Under the pieces are notes generated by a model. That model ran no database searches. It was not told where the DNA came from and was given only the letters and a program-made list of their open reading frames with translations. Of a stretch of DNA of 64,000 nt, positions 35,412 to 44,727 are shown one piece after another (position 1 is the stretch's first letter; each line of letters starts with the position of its first letter). Both the position numbers and the translations under genes were made by a program. This DNA comes from Reichenbachiella agariperforans (GTDB lineage Bacteria > Bacteroidota > Bacteroidia > Cytophagales > Cyclobacteriaceae): the NCBI RefSeq assembly GCF_900142205.1, contig NZ_FRAA01000001.1, positions 1,386,796 through 1,450,795 of the forward strand, written 5' to 3'.

Positions 35412-35460
35412 GCCGACACTGCAAGCTTTTTCCGGGCAAGAAATAGCTGCAGTCATCGGC
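35412..35460 (-). terminator. Terminator of the 1016-aa beta-helix gene
   Basis: An imperfect long stem (GCCGATGACTGCAGCT pairing with AGCTTGCAGTGTCGGC on the minus strand) followed by CTTTTTTAG, 12 bases after the stop at 35473. Confidence 0.65.
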
Positions 35461-35472
35461 ACTTGAGAAAAC

Positions 35473-38400
35473 TTACTCTTTGATAACCTTTATCTGCTTG
35501 AATGTCTTGCGACCACTCAAAATCAGAACATACAAACCAGGATTGAAGCTGCCAACATCAACACCTAGTTTATTCACGTTCTGATCAATTGTTTTTTTCT
35601 CTATCACTCGACCGTCCATGTTGTAAATCACCAATTGACTATATTTTGATTCAGGTACTGTTAGAGTTAGTTCTCCTGATACAGGGTTCGGGTAGGCAAT
35701 GACCTGAGTGAGTTCATTATTTTGTGTAGAAAGCACCTTTTCGTTGGTTTCTAAATTTCCCACATCTGCAGCTTCAAACTTCCACTGCTGATCTTCGCTG
35801 GTCTCGTCCAGTTCACCAAGAAACACATTGGCTCCATCAAACCTTCCCATTCCTCCATCGATCACCAGTTCACTGCCTCGCTTGAGCAATCGAAAATGAT
35901 CATTGCCCCCTCCTATTTTCATCCATTGCTGATTAGCATCCTCCATCGCGCATTTGACCAAAGTCACATGCTGATCTACTATATTTTCTTCCCCGCCATA
36001 GAGGCAGAGATCAGTATCATATTGCTGATAGCTGTAGTACCCATTGCCTCTGTCTATTTCCTTCCAAGTCAAGTTGATATGATTGCTGTGTCTCAGCAAG
36101 GTTATCTCATGGTCCTCTTCTGAATCCTCACCTCCGTCGATCGCATAGAGCGTCGCGCTTCGTTTGATCATCTGAATAGCACCGAATGAAGAAGCGGCTC
36201 CTTCGTAAACTTCCACTTCTGCCAAAGCCAGTGTCCCAACACCTTGGATTTGGACACGTACGATATCTCCCTCAGCCCCCTGAGCATCTACTATCAATGA
36301 GGCCTCTGACAATGACTCTATGTACTGGCTAAAGCGCAGTTCACCTGACCGTGTCAATACCTGAACCACAAAATTGGTTAGCCTATCGGCGTTGCTGTCT
36401 GTTCGGTTATATATCTTGATTTCTCCAACGGTTCGGATACTGCCTAAATCTACTTGCCACCAGGGGTAGTAGGTATTCGCGATGCTATGGGTCACCGAGT
36501 TGTTCAGAAAGACACCGTCTGTGCTGCCATCTACGGCACGACTAGCGATTCCCTGATAGCCGGTAGAAGACTGACTCGCTGAGCGTTTGAAGGCCAAATT
36601 GGGGCTTTGACTTTCGTCTAATACCTTGAGGGCCAATGCATCCGTCTTGTCGATGGTACTGCTCTCGTAGTACACTTCAAAGGTCTTGTCTGCGTTTTTC
36701 TCCAAGTATTGGATTTGCATCAGGTGACTACCCGCTTGCAAACAAACTTTGGCACTTACCTCCTGGAGCGACGATCCTTCATGGTTGATCACCGCTTGGC
36801 CATCGATCTTGAGAATGGCATGGTCGTCCGACTTGATGTAAAAAGTATAGCTATCATCCGATGGCGCTTCCAAAAAACCTTCTAAAACCAAGGCAAACTG
36901 GCTCAAACTATCCGCGGCACTGATACTGAGGTCGGCCATCTGTCCTACGTGAGTCGCTGAGATAGCCGCAAAATCAGGCATCTCGTCATGCTCTCCCGAA
37001 TAGAGCTTGTAACCCACCCCGTCTTTGGTCTCAGTAGGCAGATCAAAACTCTCCAATTCGACGCAAATCTCGTCGCAAGGCACTTGAGCGATGGTATTGT
37101 CTGTACCCAGATCGTTGATCTCGCCACAGGATTGACCTGTGACATTGGAGCTCTTGTCGGATAGATTGATAGGGAAACCTGTGAGGTTTTGGATATCAAT
37201 GTTGTTAGCCACAAAATCGTTTTGGTGAGGCAGATTGCCATAGAGCAAGCGGATATTATTTTTGTCTCCACCGACTTTGATCGACATGCCATCAGGGTAG
37301 TCATCCAGATCGCCACGCAAGATCAGTTGATGTTCGCTACCGCCAATATAGGCGACTGAGCCTAACCCATTGTAATAGTCATCGCTAGGAGGCATTACGG
37401 TAATATCCGCATTGAAACTTTTATCATTTTCGTAGGTAGAAGCATATACAGGGCCGTAGATGGCGTCTGCTCTACAATTGATCACGTCACCCGACGCGAG
37501 TGAAAAGCCATTTTCACAACCAATAGCAGTACAATTTTCTACGAATTTGGTACCTGTAGCATGGGCGATGGTCACTCCTGTCCTCATATTCTTGACGGTG
37601 CAGTTTCTCACGACAGGATTGGAAGTTCCTCTCTCAATAATATCGCCATCTATCACAGTCGTACCTGCATTGTAGGCTCTGATACCTGCTTCTGCCAGAC
37701 TGAGCATGTAGCCGGCTGGCAAACGGTAGCCCCATACCGTCATGAAGTCTACATTGTCGGCTGGGGATCCTGTCCCCTCTTCGAGGAGCATATCATCAGT
37801 GGTACGTACTTCTCCCTCTACATAGCAGCCCTCGATGATCGGATTGCTGGCGGCTTGCATAAAAATCGCATGGCCGTAAGAATGATGGATCAAAGTACAG
37901 TCTTTGATTCGGTTGGATTCGCCTCTGATCAAGAGTGCACTGTGCTTTTGGTGACCAATCACAGGACCCGCACCTTTGCCAAAAGCATCACCATAGCCGT
38001 AAGGAAAAGAACCCTTGATGGTCATATGAAACCCCTCGATCAGATTGCCTAATCCGTCCATTACGATGTTGCAGGCTGATCTACCAGGATTGTCGTGTAC
38101 AGATCCGTCATCTACCATCGTCAGGTTTTTGAGCACATTATGATTGCCAACAATCTGTAGCTCGTTGACACTAGTACTACCATAAGCACTGAGGACAGCC
38201 GTCTCGATTTTGATAGTCACACCTGTAAAGTCATAGGTACTGTTGTTGCCTTCGAAAAGCAGCAGCACCTTATTGGTAGCACCGATGATTGTTTGCTCTT
38301 CGTACAAATCATTGACCACATCCGCAGCGGTGATTGTGTATGTACCCGGTGCTATCTTCACATCTACATTGCTCTCTTTGGTATATGGTATGAACTCTGC

Positions 38401-38523
38401 CAGAGACTCTACAACTACCTGAGCCTGTGTCACTGTAGTGGTCAGTAGTACCAAAACCAAGCAAAACAAACCCACCAGTCCATTGCTCATTCTATTGATA
38501 CTCTGGTAAAATTTCATTCTCAT
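35473..38523 (-). CDS. T9SS-secreted multidomain beta-helix enzyme (paralogue 2 of 6)
   Basis: A 1016-aa protein. Residues ~35-480 are the shared beta-helix module (GSFPYGYGDAFGKGA, QKHSA, YGHAIFMQ, EGEVRTTDDMLLE, EAGIRAY). Then come a PA14 domain (~510-640, YTFYIKSDDHAILKIDG), an F5/8-type C (discoidin) carbohydrate-binding domain (~655-790, WWQVDLGSIRTVGEI), a ricin-like segment (~800-925) and a T9SS C-terminal sorting domain (~945-1016, AYPNPVSGELTL ... GLYVLILSG). It should be exported through the outer membrane and act on polymer. It follows the sulfatase gene by 87 nt. Confidence 0.85.
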   Translation of the reverse strand: MRMKFYQSINRMSNGLVGLFCLVLVLLTTTVTQAQVVVESLAEFIPYTKESNVDVKIAPGTYTITAADVVNDLYEEQTIIGATNKVLLLFEGNNSTYDFTGVTIKIETAVLSAYGSTSVNELQIVGNHNVLKNLTMVDDGSVHDNPGRSACNIVMDGLGNLIEGFHMTIKGSFPYGYGDAFGKGAGPVIGHQKHSALLIRGESNRIKDCTLIHHSYGHAIFMQAASNPIIEGCYVEGEVRTTDDMLLEEGTGSPADNVDFMTVWGYRLPAGYMLSLAEAGIRAYNAGTTVIDGDIIERGTSNPVVRNCTVKNMRTGVTIAHATGTKFVENCTAIGCENGFSLASGDVINCRADAIYGPVYASTYENDKSFNADITVMPPSDDYYNGLGSVAYIGGSEHQLILRGDLDDYPDGMSIKVGGDKNNIRLLYGNLPHQNDFVANNIDIQNLTGFPINLSDKSSNVTGQSCGEINDLGTDNTIAQVPCDEICVELESFDLPTETKDGVGYKLYSGEHDEMPDFAAISATHVGQMADLSISAADSLSQFALVLEGFLEAPSDDSYTFYIKSDDHAILKIDGQAVINHEGSSLQEVSAKVCLQAGSHLMQIQYLEKNADKTFEVYYESSTIDKTDALALKVLDESQSPNLAFKRSASQSSTGYQGIASRAVDGSTDGVFLNNSVTHSIANTYYPWWQVDLGSIRTVGEIKIYNRTDSNADRLTNFVVQVLTRSGELRFSQYIESLSEASLIVDAQGAEGDIVRVQIQGVGTLALAEVEVYEGAASSFGAIQMIKRSATLYAIDGGEDSEEDHEITLLRHSNHINLTWKEIDRGNGYYSYQQYDTDLCLYGGEENIVDQHVTLVKCAMEDANQQWMKIGGGNDHFRLLKRGSELVIDGGMGRFDGANVFLGELDETSEDQQWKFEAADVGNLETNEKVLSTQNNELTQVIAYPNPVSGELTLTVPESKYSQLVIYNMDGRVIEKKTIDQNVNKLGVDVGSFNPGLYVLILSGRKTFKQIKVIKE

Positions 38524-38610
38524 AACTTATTTTATTTAGTAATTAAATCGTCTTTCATACTCTCCTCATCACGGTAGTAGATCATGCACTACTCATGAGG
38601 ATGCCCTCAC

Positions 38611-40428
38611 TTAAATCTTTTCCACATCGACAAAGTAAGCTCCCAGTTCGGTCCCATCTTCCAGTGTAAACCATGTTTGGAGTTGGCTATCTCCTTCTTC
38701 CAACTCCACGGTAAACTCCACGAATTCGCTACAGCCATCTACTGCCGTACTCCTGTCCTTGTCCTGAACCAATATTCTCGCCTTTTGGATAGTAAGTGCT
38801 TTGCCCTTTTTGCTTTCGTCGACGCTGGTACCTGGTAGAGCTGGGCGCACTGGATAGGGTGCATTGAGCATCATACCGGTCTCCACAGGCCACCTGCGCA
38901 GTCTTATTTTGTAGGTACCTGCCTCCGCGACTTTGATTTGCCAATAGCCATTGTCTACATAGCCACTTCGAATATGGCGCTGGTGCCAAGGGCTCACTTT
39001 GTCCGTGTGCCAGTCGTGGCAGTATAGTTTGGTCGGATTCTCAGCCACATGCCCCACATAGATATAAGGCTGATCCTCGTAGCTCGGAGATATCTCTGCC
39101 CACCATTTGTCATAGTAAGCTTTGAACTCCGCCATTTTCTCAGGATGCTGATCGGCAATATTGTTGCGCTGCCCGGGGTCGGTCTCTAGGTTGTAAAGCT
39201 CAACGCCATCGATGAGTCGCCATTTGCCTTGCATGAGCGAAGTTCTGCGCCATGGTTCTGGCACCTCGATGCGCTGCGAGTTGGTGATCACGATGCGGTC
39301 TTCAAATTTCTTATTGTTACCCTTGATCAATGGCAGCAGACTCTGTCCGTCAAACTTCAGCCCTTTCTCCACTTTGAGTCCGGCCATGTCCACCAGGGTG
39401 GGGAGTATGTCGTAGTGAGCAGTGAGCTCGTCAATGTCTGTGCCTGTGGTGATGCCACCATCTGCCCAATGGATGAACAGCGGCACGCGGTGTCCGCCCT
39501 CGTACTTGCTGGCTTTGATGCCACGCATACCGTCGTTGAAGCCTTTGTTGACAAAGCCATCCAGGCGGTGTCCCTCTACCCGCGCTCCCTGAGCCGTACC
39601 ATTGTCAGTCATGAAAATCAAAATGGTATTGTCCATGATCTCGTTGGCCTTGAGGAAGTCGACCAGCTTGCCGATATTTTCATCTACATTGGCAATCATG
39701 CCATAAAAAGCCGCCATAGGGATCGTACCGTCTTCTTCGTACTGCTTGTAAGGCTCTAGGTATTTATCCTCGACGAAATAAGGCGAGTGTGCAGCATTGG
39801 TAGGTAGGTAAACAAAGAATGGCTCATCTTTCTTGTCAGCCATAAACTTCATAGCCTCCTCAAACCAAATATCAGTACAATAGCCTTCGTATTTTTCCAA
39901 TTTTCCGTTGTGGATGTAGGTGTCATTGAAGTAGTCATTGTCCCAGTAGTCCATGGTCTGCTCCATTCCCCCACCACCGTGGGTGAGCACTTCTTCAAAA
40001 CCTTTGTCCTCTGGACGAAAAGGGTAATTGTCCCCTAGGTGCCACTTGCCAAAAAGCCCCGTAGCATAGCCATTGTCCTGCATGATCTGTGCAACTGTGG
40101 TCTCTCTCTCCAAAATCATCGAGCGGCCATTGACCGTGTGCCAGACCCCCGCTCGGTTGGCATTGTGCCCCGTCATGAGTGCGGCACGACTCGGTGCGCA
40201 GGTCGGATTGACATGATAATCGGTAAAACGTACACTAGTGGCGTGCAGCTGATCTATGTTGGGAGTTTGGATGATGGGATTGCCCAAAGCGGCAATGTCT
40301 CCATAGCCTTGGTCATCCACAAGAATGAGGATGACGTTTGGTTTTTCTTTTGATTGGCTATTTGACGCATGACACGTCAAAGCCAATGCACTCCACAATA
40401 CTCCGAGGTATGCTACTCTTCTAATCAT
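38611..40428 (-). CDS. S1-family sulfatase with C-terminal beta domain
   Basis: Hydrolyses sulfate esters; 605 aa from the chosen start. I start at 40428 (MIRRVAYLGVLWSALALTCHA) because it gives a clean Sec signal; the ATG at 40479 adds 17 charged residues before it. The metal site is VDDQGYGD, the formylglycine motif C77-A-P-S-R, and [13 protein letters not shown] is intact. About 110 residues after the sulfatase fold form an extra beta domain (YKIRLRRWPVETG), shared with the sulfatase at 53265-55094, so the two are paralogues. Upstream lies a 324-bp region with a candidate regulatory motif. Confidence 0.92.
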   Translation of the reverse strand: MIRRVAYLGVLWSALALTCHASNSQSKEKPNVILILVDDQGYGDIAALGNPIIQTPNIDQLHATSVRFTDYHVNPTCAPSRAALMTGHNANRAGVWHTVNGRSMILERETTVAQIMQDNGYATGLFGKWHLGDNYPFRPEDKGFEEVLTHGGGGMEQTMDYWDNDYFNDTYIHNGKLEKYEGYCTDIWFEEAMKFMADKKDEPFFVYLPTNAAHSPYFVEDKYLEPYKQYEEDGTIPMAAFYGMIANVDENIGKLVDFLKANEIMDNTILIFMTDNGTAQGARVEGHRLDGFVNKGFNDGMRGIKASKYEGGHRVPLFIHWADGGITTGTDIDELTAHYDILPTLVDMAGLKVEKGLKFDGQSLLPLIKGNNKKFEDRIVITNSQRIEVPEPWRRTSLMQGKWRLIDGVELYNLETDPGQRNNIADQHPEKMAEFKAYYDKWWAEISPSYEDQPYIYVGHVAENPTKLYCHDWHTDKVSPWHQRHIRSGYVDNGYWQIKVAEAGTYKIRLRRWPVETGMMLNAPYPVRPALPGTSVDESKKGKALTIQKARILVQDKDRSTAVDGCSEFVEFTVELEEGDSQLQTWFTLEDGTELGAYFVDVEKI

Positions 40429-40559
40429 TCGTAATTTGTCTTCTAATCTCTCCATCACTTCCACTCTCCAAACGAGCAAAGACCCCTGTCTTGAATATCA
40501 CGTAATCCGAGAGGCAATGGCTTAAAAACAAATCTCTGAATCTGCGTACGCTTGGGGTA

Positions 40560-40577
40560 TTAACTATGGTTCAGAAG
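40560..40577. promoter_or_regulatory. Candidate regulatory motif TTAACTATGGTTCAGAAG
   Basis: Lies 132 bases upstream of the sulfatase start and resembles the stretches at 9535-9552 and 60827-60844. The rest of 40429-40752 holds the terminator at 40679 and no gene. Confidence 0.35.
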
Positions 40578-40678
40578 TGATAAATTATGAGTCTACAATC
40601 AAAAAAAGGAACCATCCCTACAAACTCGGCCATCGCTCTTTCTAAACTCTACACACGCTAGGTCCCTTTTCAAACGAA

Positions 40679-40710
40679 AGAGGCTGTTTCAGTAAAATGA
40701 AACAGCCTCT
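40679..40710 (-). terminator. Rho-independent terminator of the PL38-like gene
   Basis: A 13-bp perfect stem (AGAGGCTGTTTCA / TGAAACAGCCTCT) with a 6-nt loop, followed on the minus strand by TTCGTTTG, 42 bases after the stop at 40753. The tail is weakly U-rich. Confidence 0.75.
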
Positions 40711-40752
40711 ATATTGTATTCAGTTGTTGTTGTGAATATAAATATCCTTCGT

Positions 40753-43700
40753 CTACTGTTTGAGTACCTTCAATGAGAGAGGCGCTTGACCTCCGTACAA
40801 TTTCAAGACATAAACCCCTTGAGGAAATGCACTGATATCCATGATTTCCTGAGATGAGCTCGGAGCAATCTTGCCCTCCTTCATGACTTGGCCATGGATA
40901 GTAAAGATTCTGTATGTACTGTACACCCCTTTATTGATACTCATCGTCATGGTCTCACTGGCGGGGTTAGGATAGACTCCCACCCCACTGGCCTCAGGGT
41001 CTGATGACAAAACCGGTTCTTCTATCGTATATTCTTTCACCGATATGTCAGTCATTTGGTAGGTCCCATTGGGGGTGCTGCTCGACGCTGTGATGATCAC
41101 TCGTACGTTGTTTCCTGTGATCTCATCTGATGAAAATTCTCCATTGGAGTCCGCTCCTGTCGATTCTAGCATAGCCAATACTTCTCCACCATCGACTTGA
41201 TAAGAAACCTTGACAAAATCATCAGCTGTCAAACCACTAGTCGCCAACAATTTGAGGTAAATAGAGACACTCGACACACAAGAAATATCGATCGGTTCCG
41301 AGGTGAATTCATAGGTTTGATTTTTGACTACCACTGTGGGCATCGTCCAGGGCAGCTCACACCCCGCTACGCTATATACATTGAGTTCCTGAGACGTTTC
41401 TACAGGAGCATATTCCCAACTCCCCTCTTGCGAAGCAGTAATTGTCGTAATCCCATTGCTGACAACATGAATTTTCCCCGCTACGATGGTAGCTACCGAA
41501 GGATTGGAACTGGTGTAACTCAGTGGACGTCCTGAGTCCACCGTAGCTCCTGGATCAAAATCATCATCTCCCACCACTACTTTTGGAAACTCAGGGAAAG
41601 CAATCACCTGCGCTATTTTTTCGTGTGCGGGCCCTGTATACACCTCAGAGATGAGCTGTTTCGCTACATTACCTCCTTCGTACATCACAGAGATGGAGTT
41701 GCCCCCTGTCGCCTCAAAATATTCGATGTACAAATGATGATAACCTGGATTGAGACATATCTTGCCTGACCGTTCGTCCTCAGCACCATGCAAGCCATCA
41801 TGGTCTATTATTTCCATGTCATCGATGTACAGTTTGGAGCCGTCATCAGAACTGACATAAAAAGTATAATCGGCCTCTTCCTCTATATTGATATAACCAT
41901 CAAAGGTCATGGCGAAGTAATTATCAACCCTACTCGGACTAAGACTGATCTGGTCCAGGTTGCCTGCTTCCACTGGGGTCAGTGTAGAGAAATCCGGTAG
42001 CGAGTTCCATTGTCCTTCGTAGTACACATAGCTGATCCCCTCCTCCAGATTATCCGGCGTCTCTACGGGTTCATTGTCGCACGCACCAGTAGCATATGTT
42101 TCGCTAAGCACTTGTTTGCTTACGGTAGGACCAGCATACATGACAGCTAGCGCCTGGTCTCCTGCATTGTGAAAGTACTCTACCACTATCTGGTGATACC
42201 CCTCGTCCAAACAAACCTCGCCAGAAGCCTCTACCGCATCATGTACCCCATCATTGTTCACTACTTCCACTCCATCGACAAGCAATCGAGACCCATCGGC
42301 AGATTCAGTATAGAAGGTATAAGTACCATTGATAGGAATAGAAAAGTGCCCTTCGAACACCAAAGCATATTGCTCTCCATCTACCCCTTCTATCAGCCCT
42401 ATCTCATCAGCGATATCAGTAGCCGCTGGTGACAACCGCTCAAAATCTGGTAGATTGTCCCAAGTGCCCTCATAATAACTGTAGTTGACGCCATCGACAA
42501 AACGATCCGACGCGTCCACAGCTGCCAGTCCTCCTTCACATTCGTGTGGACTGCCATCTTCGATACTTATACTATTGAGCACAAAAGAATCTGAGGTTCC
42601 GCTGATGCTGATTTTCATAGGCTGTACGCCTTGCCTCAAGATCACATCATTGGCAATCGCCAAATCCTGCCAATCATCCAGGCCAGTTGAATAGCCCACG
42701 CCATTGGGGACCGTGATTTCCTCGGTCACCTCCTCATTGCTGAATGAAAATTTAATTTTCCCCCCAGCACTCGCCGATGCGTAGCTAATAGAGATGTTGT
42801 ACAGAGAAGTAGCTGGTACCTGTACGGTATAAGTCATCCATTCTCCATCTTCTAAACTTCCCACTTGGTAACCGCCCTCTGAGCAAACAGCTATATCTAC
42901 CCCTTCGTCCGTACGATATTCTCCACTTGTATTGGAGTCATCCACGTCATGATACACCTTACCTTCACCACTGAGCGCAAAGTGATCGAAATTTTCCGCT
43001 TCAATACTTCCCGGTACCACATTCATCTGATACATGGGCAACCCGTCCTCATCATAGCCACTCACTGGATCTCCAGGGCTGACACGACGAAACTTCAACC
43101 CACCCCAGCCAGGATAATCAACAGCATTTTTTCCATCTTCTACACCGATCTCTTCTGTCATCACCTCAAAACCTCGCTGCATCCACTTATAATCTTCGCT
43201 AGGGAGCATCATTCGGTCTTTGTAATGCCCCAAGTTCATCTCATAGATGGGCATTAGCGTATTCGTTCCTCTTTCAAAATTTTCTGGTTCAAGGTTATTC
43301 GCTACATAAGGATTGATTTTCAATGACCTCCATCTCCCTGATCTGTCAGTCCTTTGAATGTATTCTCCGCTTTCTACCGTAGGCTCCCAGGGCTCGGGTT
43401 GATCGGGATAAGCATGCTCCCAACTCAGGTTGTATCGCATGGTAAACTCCAAGCCCAACAATTGTCGGTTGTCTAGGTGACCATAGAGATCATCCCCTTG
43501 ATTCCATGCCATTTCAGAGATACAATTCATGATCAAAACTCCCACTACCGTATGTGTCTGGTCTCTTGAGCTTTCCTGACATTGGCCATTCTCATAGATG
43601 TAGTTTTCTATTACTTCATTATAACCATAATCCTCAATTTCATTACCTATACTCACCTGCCGAAACTCTTCGTAGTATTCATTGCCTGTCGTCAATGGCT

Positions 43701-44460
43701 CTGTAACTGGTGGGCCTGATGGATAAGGCAAATCATCCGCTCTATGCGGCAATCCTTTGAGGTATCGCAAGGCTCTTTCGTAGATTATTTCATTGTCTAG
43801 AAAAATACCCATCGCCATGAGTGACCGATAGGCAAAGAGTCCTTGGTTGCCATGTCTCGAAGGGTCTCCTTGATACACGCCCCAATAGAAGGTAGTAGAA
43901 CCCGTCGGGGTTTCGGTACCAGACCATCCTGGGTACACCAACATATCGCCAAATTTCTTTTGGTCTTCTTCTGACCAGCCATCATAGGTATGTTTGATGA
44001 TTTCCGCTCCTTCACACATCTTCCAAGGTCCACGTCCCTGAGAAAGGGCTATCCCTCCAGTACTGGTCAAATTCACCCAAGCATTGAAGATTTCAACACA
44101 TTTTTGCGCGTGTCTTTCGTCTCCTGTGATGTACCACATCAAGGCGTTGTGGTAGGCCGCATAGCCGTCATTCAAAAACCTACTATCAGCCGCATTGTCC
44201 AAAGTGGTGATGGACAAATTACCATTGACATTGTAATTGTAGCTGGCCGAGCTTTGCTCTTTGAACTTTTCGAAACTGCTCGCCCATGGCTCCTCTCCCG
44301 CCTCGACCATTGCTTTCATCCGATCCAAATCAGACTTCTTGTGAGAAATACCTGGATGTATCAACTGCGCCATGGATTGGCTACCAATCAATAAAATAGC
44401 AAGGATCAAACACAATCTGCTCCACACGGATTTTTTCATTATTTGTAACTTTTCTTTCAT
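40753..44460 (-). CDS. T9SS-secreted alginate-lyase-superfamily enzyme with CBM6 and two PA14 domains (PL38-like)
   Basis: A 1235-aa modular enzyme; a later Met at 44439 (MKKSVWSRLC) also fits the signal peptide. Residues ~30-470 are an alpha/alpha-barrel that opens with LIHPGISHKKSDLDRMKAMV, as in Alginate_lyase/PL38-type proteins, which include glucuronan lyases. Next come a CBM6 (~485-650, SIEAENFDHF, DGEWMTYTVQVP), two PA14 domains (~660-790 and ~805-940), an Ig-like segment (LSYTSSNPSVATIVAGKI), a further beta region and a T9SS sorting domain (VYPNPASETMTM). It should be secreted and cut a uronate-containing backbone. Lies between two terminators. Confidence 0.85.
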   Translation of the reverse strand: MKEKLQIMKKSVWSRLCLILAILLIGSQSMAQLIHPGISHKKSDLDRMKAMVEAGEEPWASSFEKFKEQSSASYNYNVNGNLSITTLDNAADSRFLNDGYAAYHNALMWYITGDERHAQKCVEIFNAWVNLTSTGGIALSQGRGPWKMCEGAEIIKHTYDGWSEEDQKKFGDMLVYPGWSGTETPTGSTTFYWGVYQGDPSRHGNQGLFAYRSLMAMGIFLDNEIIYERALRYLKGLPHRADDLPYPSGPPVTEPLTTGNEYYEEFRQVSIGNEIEDYGYNEVIENYIYENGQCQESSRDQTHTVVGVLIMNCISEMAWNQGDDLYGHLDNRQLLGLEFTMRYNLSWEHAYPDQPEPWEPTVESGEYIQRTDRSGRWRSLKINPYVANNLEPENFERGTNTLMPIYEMNLGHYKDRMMLPSEDYKWMQRGFEVMTEEIGVEDGKNAVDYPGWGGLKFRRVSPGDPVSGYDEDGLPMYQMNVVPGSIEAENFDHFALSGEGKVYHDVDDSNTSGEYRTDEGVDIAVCSEGGYQVGSLEDGEWMTYTVQVPATSLYNISISYASASAGGKIKFSFSNEEVTEEITVPNGVGYSTGLDDWQDLAIANDVILRQGVQPMKISISGTSDSFVLNSISIEDGSPHECEGGLAAVDASDRFVDGVNYSYYEGTWDNLPDFERLSPAATDIADEIGLIEGVDGEQYALVFEGHFSIPINGTYTFYTESADGSRLLVDGVEVVNNDGVHDAVEASGEVCLDEGYHQIVVEYFHNAGDQALAVMYAGPTVSKQVLSETYATGACDNEPVETPDNLEEGISYVYYEGQWNSLPDFSTLTPVEAGNLDQISLSPSRVDNYFAMTFDGYINIEEEADYTFYVSSDDGSKLYIDDMEIIDHDGLHGAEDERSGKICLNPGYHHLYIEYFEATGGNSISVMYEGGNVAKQLISEVYTGPAHEKIAQVIAFPEFPKVVVGDDDFDPGATVDSGRPLSYTSSNPSVATIVAGKIHVVSNGITTITASQEGSWEYAPVETSQELNVYSVAGCELPWTMPTVVVKNQTYEFTSEPIDISCVSSVSIYLKLLATSGLTADDFVKVSYQVDGGEVLAMLESTGADSNGEFSSDEITGNNVRVIITASSSTPNGTYQMTDISVKEYTIEEPVLSSDPEASGVGVYPNPASETMTMSINKGVYSTYRIFTIHGQVMKEGKIAPSSSQEIMDISAFPQGVYVLKLYGGQAPLSLKVLKQ

Positions 44461-44678
44461 ATCATACTCATTTTTTGTCCTCTACTAGAGAATAGTCAAA
44501 CTCAGATCATACGATCAATTTGATGCTAATACTATAGTCCTATCAGATAGTCATGAATCATAACATTCCTCTGGTATTGTAGCAAGATCAGGGAAACTGG
44601 ATTACTAGCGTATCCTTCATGGGTCACTACGTATAAATCATCATCCAAAAAGTATGTTTGGCTTGATAATGAATAAAT

Positions 44679-44717
44679 ATCATGGCAGATGTACACTACA
44701 TGTACACCTACCATGAT
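44679..44717 (-). terminator. Terminator of the jelly-roll lyase gene
   Basis: A long interrupted stem (ATCATGG...ATGTACA / TGTACA...CCATGAT, loop about 5 nt) followed on the minus strand by ATTTATTC, 11 bases after the stop at 44728. The rest of 44461-44727 contains no gene. Confidence 0.6.
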
Positions 44718-44727
44718 TTTCATTTAT

